Of a DNA stretch of 64,000 bases, positions 42,241 to 53,284 are shown piece by piece. Every line of letters starts with the position of its first letter. The first letter of the stretch is position 1. This DNA is from Sphaerulina vaccinii (Eukaryota; Ascomycota; Dothideomycetes; Mycosphaerellales; Mycosphaerellaceae): NCBI GenBank assembly GCA_022570795.1, contig JAKUDP010000028.1:310001-374000 (forward strand), given 5' to 3'. Both the position numbers and the translations under genes were made by a program. The notes below the pieces were generated by a model that saw only the letters and a list, made by a program, of their open reading frames with translations, made no database searches and was not told the origin of the DNA.

Positions 42241-42384
42241 CTAGTATGGCGCTCGAGAACCCATGGTCTGGCTGTCGTAGGCACCGCTGGCTGCACCCGA
42301 TCGGGCTGTGATATCAGCGCCTTCGCGGACTCCAGAGCCTGCTACTCGTGCGTCGAGCGAAGGGCTGTGATTAGAGTGCGCCAT
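42241..42384 (-). promoter_or_regulatory. 47-codon leader ORF upstream of the small membrane-protein gene
   Basis: ATG at 42382-42384, stop at 42241-42243; it encodes MAHSNHSPSLDARVAGSGVR and continues to SRAPY. It is followed 28 nt later by a consensus donor (GTAAGT at 42212) and an AG near 42166, which together look like a 5'-UTR intron. It may be a regulatory upstream ORF or an independent small protein. Confidence 0.4.
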
Positions 42385-42998
42385 GCCGAGAAGCGAAGTG
42401 TTATAGCTGTCGAGCCACGTGCTGTGGACAGATCTGGCTGAACTCTGTTCTGCTTGGCAGATAGACAGAGAATTCAGACCAGGTCTGGTCTCTCTTCATG
42501 CTGCTAACGATCGGCTACTATCATTGTCGCAGCTCGCGAAGGTTTTGAGCAGAGCCGTTTCAATTGGGAAGTTTTGCATTGTTGTTTTCGAGCATAAGAC
42601 TGCTGAGTTCAAATCATTGCAGTCGACTGTATACTTGTTGCGATGTCTGGATCCGGTTTCGTGGCTGCAGGAGGCGCGAGCTGGCCGGAGTCGCCGCCCT
42701 TTTCACGTGCGTTTACTGAAAGCAGTCGGTAGATGCATGAGAAGCATTGTCGCGCGATAACATGCATGAGTATATCGCGTCAGCATCTGAGCTGTCTCTA
42801 TGAGAGCTGAAAGATGCAGAATGCTGAATGGTGGCAGTCAGACGCAGGAGGTGGAGAAGAAGAGGGCGGAGGAATTCGCAGAGGAACGAGGACGGAGGGC
42901 GACGAAGTGACAACCGCTAGCTGCGGCTGATACCGGTGCAATCATGTCTCTACTTACTCAAGCGCGAGTCGTCCGTATATATTGTGATCTTATACACT
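42385..42998. other. Intergenic region between small membrane-protein gene and PUF6
   Basis: About 610 bp, upstream of the small membrane-protein gene and downstream of PUF6. No gene or repeat supported. Confidence 0.4.
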
Positions 42999-45080
42999 TC
43001 ACAACCTCTCCAACAGAATCCTCGCACCAGCATTGCCCTTGTTCTCTACTTTCCTCTTCTTCTTGCCATTTTCCTCACCATTAACTTCCGCCTTGGGCTT
43101 TCCACCCTCCGCAGCCTTCTTAATCTCCTTCTTACCCTTTTCAAGCGCCTTCTTGACACTCTTCTTCGTTGGGTCATCCACATCTTCTGACTCGAGCAAC
43201 GCTACAACAACGAATGAAGAGTCGCTGACAGCCCAGTTCACGATGTTGTCCTTGATGACAGGATACAGTGCCCCACCGAATCCAAGTCGAGGCTCTGATA
43301 GCGTAACAGACTTCGTCGCAGGATCGAAGGCTCCACCGGTCACCAGAGACTTGAGCATACGGCCAACTGCTGCGTCTTTGGCAATGTGTTCGTCTTCAAG
43401 AGGGTTGCCTTCGGCCAAGGCAGCTACAGCCGATGCTGCAGCAGATCGATTGGAAGCGTTGCAGGAGAGTAGGATCTCAGAAATAGCTTGTGTGCCGAAT
43501 GATGAAGTGATGAGGGTTGCTGCTCGTTCGCTGACAAGTTCCAGTAGAGGTTCTGATGTCGTCTTGAGCAGTTCTTCTCGTCGTTGTTCAGGAGCCTTCT
43601 TGGATGTGGTCGCACGGATAGCATGAATTTCATCGATAGTCTCCTTTTCACCAGCTTGACACAGCCACTTGGCTGGTCCGGCTAGAGGATACAGGATAGG
43701 TAATCTGGCATTCAAACTTACGATCATAGCCTCCAATCTGTCGTGCTTCGATTTCGAATCGTCATTTTTCAGTCCCAGAAGTTCTGTCAAGATTGTCTGT
43801 GAGGTCAATTTGGTATCATCCGTTACATCCAAACCAGTCACAAGGACCATTCGCGCGTATTGATCAAACGACATCGTCTCGATGTGATCCTTGAAGCACT
43901 TCAATATCTGTTTTCGTGCTTTCGCAGATCCATGTGCGATGGCCAGGCAGACCAGTCTCGAGCCAGATTTGGTGAAGGCCAAGTTCCGGTACAAGTCTCC
44001 GCCTCCGTCGTTTTCTTCTGAATCGATGTCGTTTCGGAGAATCTCGAGGAACTCGTTGCTATCTTCTGAGCCTGTCTCTAAAGCGAGAAAGTATTGTAGC
44101 ATGGCATCGTGAAGCATCGTAAAGCCAGTCATCTTTTTCTGGATCAGATTGTTGATCAGTTGTTTGAGGTATCCTAGGAATGGCTTGCGCTTTTCCGGAT
44201 TCTCTTCCAAGATCTTCGCCAGGTCGCCAGTCACATCTTTAGGCAGTTCCTTCCTGGTATATTGCTTGCCTTCAATGGCATACTCTGCTCCATACCACTC
44301 CCGTAGCATCATGGCCTTCTGCTGAGGTGTCGCGATCTGGCGATATATGTCATCCACAATCCAAGATGCCTCTGGATGATTGATGAGTCTCTTGATGTTG
44401 CCATAGAATTGGGGTATAATGAGATCCTTGTCCTCGCGATCGCCTTGCACAACCATTTTCGCAACCAAGAACTTTCCATATCTCGACTCAGCCAAGTCTC
44501 TCACATCATTCCGTAGCTCTTTCACGATACCCTTCAACTGCGCCGGTCTCGCATACTTGATAGCGCATTGCACGACTCTCACAGAATCGTGCTTGAAGAC
44601 GAAATCTCGTACACGCCCGTCAATGATCGTGAAAAGCTCGTCCAGCAATTCATTGCGCTCCTCCTTTGGCACATGTGACTTTCGGCGCAGCTTCTCCCAT
44701 AGTTGTTTTGATCGAGCGACGGCATCGGCATGAGGCTTTGCGGCCTTGCGCTCTTTCGCGAGTTGGCGCTGCTTCTGATGTGCTTCGGCTGATGATCCAT
44801 CCAGCTTGAACTTTGCAGCGGTATTGCTCGTTGGCTTGGCCTTGACCATGTTCCCACGCTCAGGATTCATTCCACTTGTATCCACCTCGACACCGCCCTC
44901 AGCATCGTCGTCGTCGTCGTCGTCGTCGCCATCGTGCTCGGCGGCTTCTTCGAGGCGTGATCGTTTCACTGGCTTTTCGTACTTGCTCGTCTTGCTGTCG
45001 CTGGTTTTCTGCTTCTTCTCGCTCTTTCCTGCTGCGGAAGGTGCTTCCTTGCGCTTGACTCCGCCCATCTTGTTCGACAT
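42999..45080 (-). CDS. PUF6: Pumilio-domain ribosome biogenesis factor PUF6
   Basis: 693 aa from the ATG at 45078-45080 (a second ATG four codons on is equally usable). Nucleolar Puf6 aids 60S assembly (7S rRNA processing) and represses ASH1 mRNA in yeast. The N-terminal ~150 residues are Lys-rich with an eight-Asp run (DGDDDDDDDD). An Arg/Lys-rich start leads into PUM-like helical repeats (HDSVRVVQCAIKYARPAQLK; ESRYGKFLVAKMVVQGDRED; DAMLQYFLALETGSEDSNEF; KSGSRLVCLAIAHGSAKARK), then the CPL domain (LPILYPLAGPAKWLCQ, FGTQAISEILLSC, LGFGGALYPVIKDNIVNWAV). The tail is basic (GKKKRKVENKGNAG). An apparent GTAAGT...CTAG pair inside (43680-43720) would break the frame and is rejected as an intron. 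Confidence 0.93.
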   Translation of the reverse strand: MSNKMGGVKRKEAPSAAGKSEKKQKTSDSKTSKYEKPVKRSRLEEAAEHDGDDDDDDDDAEGGVEVDTSGMNPERGNMVKAKPTSNTAAKFKLDGSSAEAHQKQRQLAKERKAAKPHADAVARSKQLWEKLRRKSHVPKEERNELLDELFTIIDGRVRDFVFKHDSVRVVQCAIKYARPAQLKGIVKELRNDVRDLAESRYGKFLVAKMVVQGDREDKDLIIPQFYGNIKRLINHPEASWIVDDIYRQIATPQQKAMMLREWYGAEYAIEGKQYTRKELPKDVTGDLAKILEENPEKRKPFLGYLKQLINNLIQKKMTGFTMLHDAMLQYFLALETGSEDSNEFLEILRNDIDSEENDGGGDLYRNLAFTKSGSRLVCLAIAHGSAKARKQILKCFKDHIETMSFDQYARMVLVTGLDVTDDTKLTSQTILTELLGLKNDDSKSKHDRLEAMIVSLNARLPILYPLAGPAKWLCQAGEKETIDEIHAIRATTSKKAPEQRREELLKTTSEPLLELVSERAATLITSSFGTQAISEILLSCNASNRSAAASAVAALAEGNPLEDEHIAKDAAVGRMLKSLVTGGAFDPATKSVTLSEPRLGFGGALYPVIKDNIVNWAVSDSSFVVVALLESEDVDDPTKKSVKKALEKGKKEIKKAAEGGKPKAEVNGEENGKKKRKVENKGNAGARILLERL

Positions 45081-45650
45081 GCTGTTGTAGAAGGAGAGTG
45101 TGTTGATAGCACTATGATCTTCGAGTTGAACTTTCGACAAGGAACTTTTTGGGTCGGTGCTCGGTCGCTCGTTCCTCCATCTCCGTCCGTCCGTCCCACT
45201 GCTTTCTTCCAGATCGAGAACAAGACGCGTTTCTGCACAACAAACAATCGCGTCCAATACACTTTAGGAGTATCGAAAATGGCCATGCAGTACTAGCAAA
45301 GACCTTGTCGCCATGCTCGATCGAGCTCTCGATAGAGCAGGTGGAGTAACTCTCATACGCAAAGCGTAACAATACTACCTAGCCAGATCACAAACACGTT
45401 TGCCAGCATATAGCTGCCACCATACATCCACGTGTGATTCGTACTATACTCAAGTGTGCATGATATGATCGGCACATGGCGCAAAAGCCAATCTTTTAAT
45501 ATGTGATGCATTAAGGTATAACGATTCATGCGATAAACTGCAAATCGCTTGCATGCACGACACCTTTGGCGTCTCATCTCCCGGACACCGCTCCCTGCCC
45601 TGCCCTGCCCAACCTCACCAGGAGAACTACATAACCTCGAATAGCCAACT
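45081..45650. promoter_or_regulatory. Divergent intergenic region, PUF6 / unknown gene
   Basis: 570 bp between head-to-head genes. Contains CCTGCCCTGCCCTGCCC at about 45595-45611 and a CCGTCCGTCCGTCC run near 45184. No gene is supported. Confidence 0.4.
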
Positions 45651-46437
45651 ATGACACTACTACCACCACTAGCAGTCACCATGCCTCTGACGGCCATGTC
45701 GAGCCCTACCATCATCGTCTCTCCTGTCGAATCAATGCCACCTAGGAGCAGGAGAGCTACAGCTCTGGAACACAGAAGACAGAACATCCTCACAATGAGA
45801 TACCGGTCGTCGACTTCCAGCTTGCGAGAGACTGCAGCTTTGCGAAAAAGCGTAACACCACAACAAGAACAGCCAGAACGGCCAGCGACACCACCACGAA
45901 CACCGCCACCAGTGGAAATCATGCGAGAGAAATCCACTAAGAGACGCATCCCAACAACGAGACAGGCACTATCATGTGCTAGCTATCGACTTCAGTCCGT
46001 GGACATCGACAATTGGTTGAAAGAATCGATGCCGCTGCCCCCAGACTACGATGAAGATCCAGTCCCGGTTGCAGGTCTCGGCATCAGGCAACATGAAGAC
46101 ATTAAGCCTATCGCACCTCTGAATCCACTACGCCTCAACCCGCCATGTAAGTGCACGCTCAACAATAGCACGATTGCTCAATGCCATGACATACTGACTC
46201 TGTGACAGCGAAGGACGAACAGCACAGCTCTACGCCTCGTACGCTCGCACAAGCAGTCAAACAACTCCGACTTACCGATCTCTCTTATCAAGATTATTAT
46301 GCGAGTAATGCGAGGAGATCGAGCTGTTATTCGACTTCTTCAAGCGAGACTGTTAATTGGCCGTTGGTGAGCACGTAGGTGCGGATGCAGAAGACTTTCA
46401 ACACTGGAATAACACTAGGGTTGTTTTGCAGGAGTGA
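45651..46437 (+). CDS. Unknown, largely disordered protein
   Basis: Proposed exons 45651-46146, 46209-46366 and 46432-46437 (about 219 aa). Intron 1 (62 nt, GTAAGT/CAG) joins LNPP to SKDEQHSS in frame; intron 2 (65 nt, GTGAGC/CAG) leaves a final exon of one codon plus stop, so reading through to a TAG at 46376-46378 (ending PLVST) is an alternative. The sequence is Ser/Arg/Pro-rich: MPPRSRRATALEHRRQNI, ATPPRTPPPVEIMREKSTKR, with a more ordered part YRLQSVDIDNWLKESMPLP and PDYDEDPVPVAGLG. I recognise no family. The ordered DIDNWLKESMPLPPDYD stretch is the best handle for a homology search. Confidence 0.5.
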
Positions 46438-46577
46438 GCATGGACTGGGCATTTGTAGGACTATTAGTGATCGGCTTGGGAAGCATTGTACATAGAGAAG
46501 ATTTGGGGTGATTCATTCGCATCTACTGTATACGATGCATATTCTCAGACTATATATATATATCTGTCGTTTCTAGG

Positions 46578-49486
46578 CTAGACTATACATGCAGAAATCA
46601 AAGCCATCATGCCAGCCAGGAGTATGCTATTGTATGTCACAGTATTCGCCGCACTAGCCGGCGTCGATGAGCCACCACCACCACCACCACCACCACCACC
46701 AGTGCTATTACTCACAGGCACCTCATCATTCACAGTCCCATTCAAACTAAATGTCCCTTGCAACTGAATATCCAACACACTCTTGCCCACCATAACCTCA
46801 TAACTCCCATCTTGCATCTCCCATTGCTGAGACATCACATTCCACACACTCAGATCGCGTCTCCTGAGAGGGAAAGTATAAGTCGCAGATTCTCCAGGTT
46901 TTATCATAAATTTATCAAAACCGCGTAATTGTCTCTCAACATCACTATTAGGTATCCCAAGATAGAGTTGAGCGACTTCTGCGGCTGCGACGTTGCCAGT
47001 ATTGTTGACTGAAACGGAGATGGTTGCGATTATGTCGTAAAGACTTTCCAGACCGCCTTCTGCTGCTACCGCATCTGGGCCTGCAGCGTCCGGAGGAGTC
47101 AACGCCTTATTGGCAGTTTCATCCAGAGTTATTTTGAGACTGGAATAGTTGAAAGTCGTATAAGTCAGACCGTAACCAAAAGCGTAGCGTGGAGTAATGT
47201 TCTGTTGTATGAAGTGGCGATAGTCGATGAAGACTCCTTCGTCGAAATCGCTTTGACTGTATTGAGGATCTTCGGTCGTTGGGAGAGTTGGGCGGAGAAG
47301 GGAGCCGTAGTCTGACTCGGACTTCGCGACGGTATATGGGAGACGTCCAGAAGGAGATTGTCGACCATAGAGGATCTCTGTGAGTGCTGAACCGGATGCT
47401 TGGCCTGGTAGATGTGCGAAGATTGCTGCTGTGACATTTGCATGGTCGATCCAGCGGTCTACGAGACGGGTTCCGGCGTTGTGGATTATTACTATGGTGT
47501 TTGCGCATTGGTTTGCGACGTTGGTGACGAGAGTATCGGAGTACTCGTCGGCGAGGGTGCTGCGGTCTGCTGCTTCGGAGGCGAAGGAATTGATTAGAAC
47601 TAAGCATGGAACGTTCGGATCCTGGACGGTTGGGTTCTGATTATCTGTGAAGTCGGTGTGTAAGGTCGTGCCGTCCTCGAGGGATTGTGTGAGGAGAGCA
47701 TCGTAGGGCGCGATGGTGAAGATTGGGTGGATTCCTCCTGAGCCTCCACCTGTGATCAAGGTACCATTGAAAGCCACTTCAGGAAGTGAGGTCCCTGCTG
47801 CGATGACAGCGGCGAAGAATTGTAGAAAGCTTATGTCGTTGTATACATCGCCATTCGTGTATCGCTGAGCGTTCTGCTGTGATACCCCATAGAGGACCTC
47901 GTCGGCTGCAGATGTGTTGAGTCCGCCGATGGCATCCCAGCCGAAGATGTTCAGCGCTGCGGGCTTGCTGAGCGGCAATGCGTTGTTGATGTTCTTCACC
48001 AGTACGTGTCCTTCAATCGCAGTTTGGAAGGCCACATCGGCAGATTCTGGTGTGCTGACAGTAACGTTTGCGTGACTGTCATAACCAGGCTCATCCAGAT
48101 CTGCAAAGCGATACCATGCTGCGAGGATTCTGGTCGCCATGTCATCGAGTCTGGTCGAGTTGACCGATCCGTTTTGGACAGCTTTAGCAAGAACGTCGTT
48201 GCCCCAGTAGTAACCATTTGGCATGACCATATCGAGTCCAGCGTTAGCAGATGCAATGCCTGTGTGTTGTGCATACCAATCACTCAGCACAAAGCCACGG
48301 AAGCCGAGCTCGGTCTTGAGCAGACCATTGATCGTCTTGCTGTTTTGGCAACCATAAGAGCCATTTATGTGCTGGTAGCTGCACATGACACTACCCACAC
48401 CAGCTCGGACCGCGGCGTAGAAGGGCCATAGGTACAGCTCATGCATCGGGCGGTCGTCGATGTTCGACGATACGGAGCTGTTGAGGTTCACACCGAGTGG
48501 TGCAAGAAGGCCTTGCGCGAAAGGATTGCGGTTGGTTTCTGCTCGTGCGGTCAGTAGTCCGAAACGCCAGTGAGCGACAGGTCCACTCACCCTGCTCATT
48601 GCCGATGAAATGTTTCGCGCAAGCGATCACATTTTCTTGCAAGCCTCTCACGGCAGGGTCGACAAGCTGTCCTGCGAGGTATGGGTCCTTCGAGAAACCT
48701 TCCTGTATACTCGTCAGTATCGAATTGGCTTATGCCGCCAAGCACATCTTCCTACCCAGTTGCGACCTCCTGACACGACTCTACCAAGCGGCCCTATGAC
48801 TGGCGCCAAAGCCACATTGACGCCCTCCGCTTTGAACTCAATGCCCATCTGCTTGGCACGTTGGTAGGCGGCGGTACGATTCCAGCTTGCGCCGATGTGT
48901 ATCTGCGCTGGGAATCCTGAAGAAGTGCCATTGTCTGGGCCGCGGAAGCCAGAAGGTCCATCATTGAGGCAGATACCTGGAAAGCCTAGACGCTCGACTG
49001 TACCCGTGAAGCCAGAACAGCCATTTGTGCTTGGACCTGGTGTAGTGATATTGTTCTTCTCGGCATCAGTCATCTTTGCAACGAGAGCGCGTGCCTTGGT
49101 GTATGCTTGGGTCCAGTTACCATCGCCCTGGCCCTCAGCTGTATCACATTAGAGACGGGCATGTAAACAAGTTCTTCTTTGTCATACGTACGCGAAGGAT
49201 AAACAGCAGGCGATCTACCATATGCATAGTACAACTCTGGATTGTCTCTCTTCCCTGTAGTTGGATTGTCTGCAAGCACAGTGTCGAGGGCTGCTTTCGT
49301 GGAGTTTGTGACCCCAACTAGGAAGGTGGCCGCAACTTCTACAACAGCTGCAGGAATCAGTCCAGTATCGTTGATTATGCTGATGACTTCTGCTACTGTT
49401 GGTATGCCATTGGCTGAAGTGGTGTTCTGCGCGTTTGCAAGGGCCAGGCAGCTCAGCGCGGACAGCGCAGTTCGTGTCCAAATCAT
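46578..49486 (-). CDS. GH3 beta-glucosidase, secreted, probably GPI-anchored
   Basis: Four exons: 49486-49192, 49138-48756, 48702-48591 and 48538-46578 (916 aa), with introns of 52-53 nt; all junctions keep frame (YPSPEGQGDGNW, GGRNWEGFSKDPY, IGNEQETNRNPF). Signal peptide: MIWTRTALSALSCLALANAQ. A ~90-residue lead sequence precedes the GH3 (beta/alpha)8 domain (RLGFPGICLNDGPSGFRG, VIACAKHFIGNEQ, MCSYQHINGSYGCQNSKTIN), with the nucleophile Asp in FRGFVLSDWYAQHTG. The alpha/beta sandwich and fibronectin-III-like domain follow (YGRQSPSGRLPYTVAKSESD; NNTGNVAAAEVAQLYLGIPN; RQLRGFDKFMIKPGESATYT). The end has ten Gly, then Ser/Ala and the hydrophobic tail NSILLAGMMALISACIV, a GPI-attachment signal. 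It cleaves beta-linked glucose from cellobiose or glycosides at the cell surface. Confidence 0.92.
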
Positions 49487-50484
49487 GATGTTGTGTATTT
49501 GTTGTGGCCAGGCTGGACTCGGTCTCTATGTCCAGAATCAAGACAGACGCAGGCCAGACATATATAGTAGATCGCGTACGGACGTACGCTGTATGCACTA
49601 TTGTATGGAATCGCAGCCAAATCAATGGAAACCTCTTCGTCGTTCGTCGTATGGCAGTTCAAAGAGGAGAAACGAGGTACGCGCCGGAGTCTGGAGTACT
49701 TCTGCTGCCGTTAGTGTAGGAGTCGCGGTCCGTTGATCCTGCATACCACTTTTGGACCTGAACTAGATATGTTTCTGGGGTAGACTGGAAGTTTATATTT
49801 CGTACTGCTCGCTTCGCCGTCTAATGAATTGCGATTTCGAGATGGTCACTTTCGAGATGCTGCGAACAGCCTGAACTCCACCTGAGATCGATCGCCACCT
49901 CGGTCTGCGACGACATCTCATCTGGTCGCGGCTTTGCCGGGAATGGCGTTGTTAGATGCAGCCGGGTGAATGTGGAGGTCTGCCCGAGACTCGCGGAGGA
50001 CTGCAATACATTTCGGTTGCATCTCGTTCGACATCCAACAAGCCTTGGTGAACATCGTTGCCAAGCGTATTTATAACAGCTGGAGAAACCACTTAGGAGC
50101 TCGCAGCGTCTTCATGATCCTGGTGGTGTACAGCGGATGCTGAGATAGCAGATCATTAGCTCTTGGTAACAAAATCAGCCATCGGCTGAAAGACCATATT
50201 GGTCAGGGTCTCAAATGGCTGGCACCCATGCTCATGGAGTCCGAGACTGGCGATGTTGATGTTGACGCGTCCCCTCCTCTCTCGTGTGCTTGAGGCCGTT
50301 AATCTGACATCGCGACCGTGTTGTGTCTCTTGGGTCGCGTGGATGAAGAACGTGAAGTTGTTCTCAATCTTGATGCTGACAGCCAAGACCGAGATGGCCC
50401 CGCCTGAAGCATGGACGTCACCAAGCAAGCCGTACTTTGACCATCGTGACTCTGCCTACCAACCTATGTATTGACAAGTGCAGT
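49487..50484. other. Divergent intergenic region, GH3 gene / AflY-like gene
   Basis: About 1 kb between head-to-head genes. On minus, 50457-50156 is an open stretch of 100 codons with protein-like composition (see findings) but no start codon, so it is not called a gene. The rest shows nothing recognisable. Confidence 0.4.
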
Positions 50485-51885
50485 ATGCTGTCCATCAAGT
50501 TTCCATCTTTGCCATCGTGGGGATCTCCATTCTCCACGGGCATCAAGTTGCCCAAGGGCGAAGTGCACGATGTCGAAGAACGACCCGAGAAACGAGCGCG
50601 GACACTGAAGCACTTGATCAAGGCAAACCACATCAACCACAGCATCATCTACAATGAGCTGCGCTTCCATAACCACACGCCTCATGTGCTAGGGTCCGCG
50701 TACATCCTAGGAGCAGACTCGGACGAGCTAACTCATATCTACGAGGAGGAGGGCAAACATCTAGAGTCGTGGGAGGACAGCCCTGGAGAGATCGACAAGA
50801 GTGACTGGCGAGAATATCTCGGCAAGAGAGAGTACGCATTTTGAAGTGGGTGAAAGGTGGTCAGAGACTCCACTGGCTGATATGTGTACTGCAGGTATCA
50901 ACGAGCCTTCATCGACTTCTTCGAGGATCAGCTCGTGCTCAACGGCTACGACTGGCATGCTCTCCTGGACGAGTTTCTGCTGTCAGGCAAAGAGCCTCTG
51001 ATCAACAACCTCATATCTGGTCTAGCACATCCTCTGATACACCTTGGCTATGCTCACGAGTTGTCATCGCGCACAGTGGCGATCGAGGCGCTAGGATTGG
51101 CGGCATGCTTCTATAACGAATGGCACGTGTTTCTGGACGACCCAAAGTACACGAAACCTGCGCCGAATCCTACAGACTCGCTCTTCGACATTCTAGAACG
51201 AGTACGAAACGATCCCAAGTTCGAGAACTTGTCAGACCATCAAGGCAGCGACAACATTGATAAGATCCTAGGCAACGAGGAGCTGGCCGCTGCAGCTCTC
51301 GAATACTGGAACTCATGGGACCTCAAGGACCCCAAAGCACAATTCGCAGAGTCACAAAAGCTAGCTGTAGCACTCGTAGTGGCTGCACAAGAGCCTAGCA
51401 ACGACAAAGCTTATGACTTCTTCGGCGTGCATCTGCTTACCAGTAGCCATGCTGTCCGTACGCTGCTACCATTCCTATCGAACAAGCACCATATTCCTCT
51501 GGTACGCCAGTGGTGGCTCTTCACACTTCTCGTCTATATTGCTCAGCTAAGGCCGAAGATCAACATCGATACGATCAAGCTTGTTGAGCTCGAGGGACGC
51601 GACTGGAGGTTCGTGACAGAGAAAGCCTTGAAAGGCAAGTACAACACGGATGCACACTATGTCAAAGCTCTACGGAGTATGCATGAGTGCAGCAAGACCT
51701 GGGGCGATGTCAACCAGTTCTACCTCAAGGCTGCTGTAAAGATGGCAGAAGAGTTTGATGGCTGGGGCGGCTTTGGCCCTCGAGACATTGAGGAAGAAGA
51801 AGAAATGGAGCATAACGCGAAGAGCAACCAAAACCAGCGGCGACTACAAGGACACGGCGATGATGTACCGGAAAACAAGGCCTAA
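50485..51885 (+). CDS. Questin oxidase-like / AflY-like protein (DUF4243)
   Basis: Two exons, 50485-50831 and 50895-51885 (445 aa); the 63-nt intron (GTACGC/CAG) splits the Glu codon of GKREYQRAFIDFFEDQL. The conserved core begins ARTLKHLIKANHINHSIIYN and RFHNHTPHVLGSAYILGADS, continues with PLINNLISGLAHPLIHLGYA and LALVVAAQEPSNDKAYDFFG-like stretches (DFFGVHLLTSSHAVRTLLPF), and ends FLKAAVKMAEEF-type sequence with an acidic tail. Members include AflY/HypA of aflatoxin and GedK (questin oxidase) of geodin synthesis, catalysing Baeyer-Villiger-type ring opening. No polyketide synthase or other pathway gene is in this window, so a secondary-metabolite role is unproven. The His-rich core is intact. 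Confidence 0.8.
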
Positions 51886-52087
51886 TGTGTATGCGGTAAG
51901 GCTGTCACGATGTAATGAGACTGATGAAGATGTACATTAGGTTGACGAATGGATCGACATGGTTGCTGCCCGCTGAAAATACGTCCAGTATGCTGCCGTC
52001 ACAGTTCAGTACACTTTGGGCCCTAGTGTGGCTTCGCAAGATAAGAGTGCTTGGAAGGGCGATATCAAGAGCGTGTATACACCGTCC

Positions 52088-53240
52088 TGGACATATCTAT
52101 CCACGCTCAATACCGACCCACTGCCTACCGTGGACCTCACAACACAATCGATCTTGCTCTCTTAAGGACATTCCCCATGTCATCTCGACTCCACTGACTT
52201 CACTTCGCCTCGGCCACTGGCCGTTTTACAAGATAATGGCGCCAGGCATACTGATAGCTAGCTTCATACTCACGTGCCGTGGCCTGAACACCGATCGAAT
52301 CGATGCAAGCATCTTTCACACAAGCACAACATACCTACCACAATTTTGATCATGTTCTCCTAAGGGCATATCGACCCACGTTCAATACCAATCGGGCATC
52401 GCCCATAACAGACACTGCCTACCTCGGACCCAACTTACTCTCTTAAGGAAATCCACCAAATTCGTGTTCCATATGAGCACAACATACCTTGGATCTTCTC
52501 CCACATGGGCACAAATACCTTGAACCTTCACATCATGTCTCGACCATGCTCTCTTGAGGACATGTCTACCACGCTCGTTAGTCACTAGGCACTAACAATA
52601 ATAGACACTAAGTACCTTGGACCTTCACAATACGTTCAGCCTTCTTTCACACGAACGCAATATACCTTGGATCTTCACGTTACAACTTAACCATGCTCTC
52701 TTAGGGAAATATCCACCACGTTCGTCACCCACCAAGCATTACCAAGATGAACACTATCTAACTTGGACCCTGCACCACATCTTTTAAAGACACACCGACA
52801 TCTTCAACACAAATCAGGCATCACCAACGATAGACGCCATTTACCTTGGACCTTTACAATACGTTCGACCTTCTCTAGCTTGTCATTCACACACTATGTC
52901 CCGAGTACCGATCGCTTCGATGCAAGCTTCTTTCACATCAACATAAGAACCCTTGGACCTTCACTTTACATCTCGATCATGCTCTTCTGAGGACATATCC
53001 ACCACGTTCGTTACCCACAAAGCATCACCAAGATAAACACTACTTAACTCGGACCTTCACACCACAGCTTTCGAAGACACACCCACATGTTCAATGCCAA
53101 CCAGGCATCACCAACAATAGACACCACTTACCTTGGACCTTCACCCTTTACCTTGGATCTCCACCACACACACATCGGTCGTGCTCTCTTGGGGACAGAT
53201 CCACCCACGTTCGCCTCTTCAGGCATCACCACAATCAAAG
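52088..53240. repeat. Long array of diverged ~100-bp repeats
   Basis: Two motifs alternate through 1.15 kb. Motif A, ACCTTGGACCTTCAC, occurs about 12 times (near 52126, 52420, 52486, 52515, 52613, 52662, 52759, 52841, 52949, 53044, 53128 and 53149). Motif B, GCTCTCTTAAGGACATATCC, occurs about nine times (near 52154, 52353, 52438, 52550, 52694, 52782, 52980, 53066 and 53185). A third, GGCATCACCAACAATAGACA, links them. Individual units have diverged and partly lost segments. The plus strand is strikingly poor in G, rich in C and A. No coding frame runs through it. It begins about 200 bp after the AflY-like gene and ends about 45 bp before the next ATG. Confidence 0.75.
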
Positions 53241-53284
53241 CATCCCGAACACTCCACCACACATACCATCACCATTCGAATCAG

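Noticed and set aside
43680..43721. GTAAGT...CTCTAG resembling an intron inside PUF6
   Set aside because: Only about 40 nt and not a multiple of three; removal breaks the frame, while reading through gives a conserved-looking CPL-domain segment (LPILYPLAGPAKW).
49070..49142. Reading the GH3 gene as separate ORFs
   Set aside because: Four short frames join through canonical 52-53-nt introns into one continuous GH3 protein with a signal peptide.
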